Assembly (NCBI RefSeq): GCF_002005425.1
Contig: NZ_CP019704.1
Location: 2,252,001-2,316,000 of the forward strand
Direction of reading: 5' to 3'
Source of the DNA: Polaribacter sp. BM10
GTDB lineage: Bacteria; Bacteroidota; Bacteroidia; Flavobacteriales; Flavobacteriaceae
Length of the DNA: 64,000 nucleotides
In this document: positions 62,587 through 64,000 of the stretch, one piece after another
Layout: each line of letters starts with the position of its first letter
How positions within the stretch are numbered: the first letter of the stretch is position 1
Program-made: the position numbers and the translations under genes
Notes under the pieces: generated by a model
What the model saw: only the letters and a program-made list of their open reading frames with translations
Told to the model about the DNA's origin: nothing
The model's database searches: none

Positions 62587-63411
62587 ATGAAGTTTACATA
62601 CATAGTAGTTGTCTTTTTAATGCTATTTTCAACAAAAGAAATAGTAGCGCAAAAAGATACTGTAGCACAACAAAGAATTGCACGTAAAATGTTACGTCAA
62701 GGTAACGAGCTTTATAACAAACAACAATTTACAGATGCTTCTGTGGCTTATCAAAAAGCATTAGGCAACAATTCTAATTACGATAAAGCTACTTATAATT
62801 TAGGTAATGCTTTTTATCAGAATAAAAATTTTAAAGAAGCAATTCCTCAATACGAATTAACAGCAAAAACTGCAACAAACAAGCTTACAAGAGCAGAAGC
62901 TTACCATAATATTGGTAATGCCATGATGGAATCTAAAAATTACCAAGGTGCTGTAGATGCTTTTAAAAATTCTTTAAGAAATAATCCTAAAGATGATGAA
63001 ACTCGTTACAATTTAGCCGTTGCTCAAAAGCTTTTAGAAAAAGAAAAGCAAGACAATAAAGACGACAAAAACAAAGACAAGGATAAAGATAAAAAAGACA
63101 AAAATAAAGACGACAAGAATAAAGACGACAAGAATAAAGATAAGAACGAAGACAATAAAGACCAAAAAGACAAAGATAAAAAAGACGAGAATAAAGACGG
63201 TGATGGTGACAAGGATAAAGACAAAAAGCAAGATCCTAAAAAAGACAATAAAAAAGATCAGCAAAAACCAAAACCACAACAGGGTAAAATGACTCCGCAG
63301 CAAGTTAAACAATTGCTAGAAAGTTTAAATAACGAAGAGAAAAAAACCCAAAAGAAAATGAATGCCAAAAAAGCAAAGGGTAAAAAAGTAAAACAAGAAA
63401 AAGATTGGTAA
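62587..63411 (+). CDS. batC: TPR protein BatC with Lys/Asp-rich tail
   Basis: 274 residues: signal peptide (to IVAQ), then three TPR repeats (about 30-150: GNELYNKQQFTDASVAYQKAL, ATYNLGNAFYQNKNFKEAIPQYE, AYHNIGNAMMESKNYQGAVDAFKNSL). From about residue 153 to 235 the chain is almost only Lys, Asp, Asn and Glu in KDKDKD/KDDKNKDD runs, then KMTPQQVKQLLESLNNEEKK, the conserved BatC end. At DNA level the 15-base unit coding KDDKN is repeated exactly at 63106-63120 and 63121-63135. Confidence 0.92.
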   Translation: MKFTYIVVVFLMLFSTKEIVAQKDTVAQQRIARKMLRQGNELYNKQQFTDASVAYQKALGNNSNYDKATYNLGNAFYQNKNFKEAIPQYELTAKTATNKLTRAEAYHNIGNAMMESKNYQGAVDAFKNSLRNNPKDDETRYNLAVAQKLLEKEKQDNKDDKNKDKDKDKKDKNKDDKNKDDKNKDKNEDNKDQKDKDKKDENKDGDGDKDKDKKQDPKKDNKKDQQKPKPQQGKMTPQQVKQLLESLNNEEKKTQKKMNAKKAKGKKVKQEKDW

Positions 63412-63435
63412 ATTAGCCGTTTACAGAAAAAGAAG

Positions 63436-64000
63436 ATGAAGTCGAAAGTTTACATATCCGTAATTATTTGCTTATTAAGTTTTTCTTTTGTTGCACAAGA
63501 AGCAACATTAAAAACGAAAGTCAGCAAAAACAAACTAGGTGTTAATCAGCGTTTAAGAGTTGTTTTTTCTATTGACAAACAAGGCGGAGATAATTTTACT
63601 CCTCCTAATTTTACCAATTTTAAAATTGTTGGTGGGCCAAGTCAATCTGTTAGCCAAAGTATCAGTTCTACACCAAGTGGTAGAAAAGTTACATTTTCGC
63701 AATCTTATACATACATCATTCAGCCAAAAAGAAAAGGAGAGCTTTCTATAGGAAGCGCATCTGTTACTTTTAATGGAAAAACAATAAAATCAGATCCTGT
63801 AAAAATTATTGTTTTAGATGCTGTAGAAATTCCAAAAGACCCTAACGACCCAAATTATATTGCACAACAAAACATACATTTAGTTGCAGAAATTTCTAAA
63901 TCTAGACCTTATGTTGGCGAAGGTGTTTATGTAGAATACAGATTATATGTAAGTGAAAATGTAAGCGTTTACGATACAAACGTTACCGAAGCACCAAAAT
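63436..64000 (+). CDS. batD: BatD, N-terminal part (runs off the window)
   Basis: The ATG at 63436 lies 24 bases after the batC stop. The first 188 codons are present and open to the window edge. The product begins MKSKVYISVIICLLSFSFVA (signal peptide), then beta-sandwich repeats typical of BatD: KTKVSKNKLGVNQRLRVVFSI, FKIVGGPSQSVSQS, and after DPNDPNYIAQQNIHLVAEI a second domain with PYVGEGVYVEYRLYVSENV. BatD is a large periplasmic protein anchored by C-terminal membrane segments that are not in this window. Confidence 0.92.
   Translation, partial: MKSKVYISVIICLLSFSFVAQEATLKTKVSKNKLGVNQRLRVVFSIDKQGGDNFTPPNFTNFKIVGGPSQSVSQSISSTPSGRKVTFSQSYTYIIQPKRKGELSIGSASVTFNGKTIKSDPVKIIVLDAVEIPKDPNDPNYIAQQNIHLVAEISKSRPYVGEGVYVEYRLYVSENVSVYDTNVTEAPK

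Noticed and set aside
63024..63312. Two long minus-strand open frames opposite batC rich in Ser/Leu or Phe/Val
   Set aside because: They are antisense readings of the Lys/Asp repeat tract; composition is dictated by the repeat and there is no ribosome-binding site or family similarity.

Overview
The window is low-GC DNA (roughly one third G+C by eye) from a marine member of the Bacteroidota, most likely a Polaribacter- or Formosa-like flavobacterium. The evidence is the SusC/SusD pairs, Bacteroidota-type lipoprotein signals, a type IX secretion (T9SS) sorting domain, TAnnTTTG-type promoter elements and the MoxR/Bat stress operon. Genus-level assignment is inference. I see no tRNA, rRNA, insertion sequence, phage gene or CRISPR array, and no gene-free stretch over 300 bases.

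Left part (1-16.7 kb): one side of a polysaccharide utilization locus (PUL) that fits ulvan, the sulfated rhamnose/uronate polymer of green algae. It holds the start of a secreted enzyme cut by the window edge, a CBM-like lipoprotein, a 59-residue small protein, a T9SS-sorted surface protein, a sulfatase/alpha-L-rhamnosidase (S1-GH78) fusion, and a SusC-SusD operon followed by two fasciclin-domain lipoproteins instead of the usual SusE/F proteins. Divergent from susC run uxaC and a Gfo/Idh/MocA oxidoreductase.

Centre (16.7-28.6 kb): a uronate catabolic hub. The uxuB-uxuA-kduI-kduD-DUF4861-dctPQM transcription unit converts glucuronate/fructuronate and unsaturated-uronate products to 2-keto-3-deoxygluconate (KDG) and encodes a TRAP importer. 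kdgK and a KDPG aldolase then feed KDG into pyruvate and glyceraldehyde-3-phosphate. A LacI-type repressor, translated from a TTG codon, sits divergently from kdgK with two TTAAACGTTTAA-type operators between them.

Alginate PUL (28.6-46.2 kb): a DEH reductase and an MFS uronate importer, a FadR/GntR regulator, SusC-SusD plus a PKD lipoprotein, then PL6, PL7, PL17 and the cupin KdgF, with a second PL6 in its own unit. Four promoters carry two or three copies of TTGGTWWACCAA spaced exactly 13 bp apart, and the regulator gene carries one copy. The lyases release unsaturated uronate, KdgF linearises it to DEH, DehR reduces DEH to KDG, and KDG joins the common kdgK/kdgA step.

Right part (46.4-64 kb): mostly housekeeping or unrelated genes: a HupE/UreJ-like membrane protein, dCMP deaminase, a CtpA-type protease, LpxH, a sigma-ECF/FecR/TonB-receptor signalling unit with a second receptor paralog, then the moxR-DUF58-bat operon, running off the edge inside batD.

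The most interesting unexplained signal is a recurring TATCCTGT-centred element upstream of five transcription units of the ulvan-like side and hub. It has no obvious cognate regulator in the window and is distinct from both the LacI and GntR operators.
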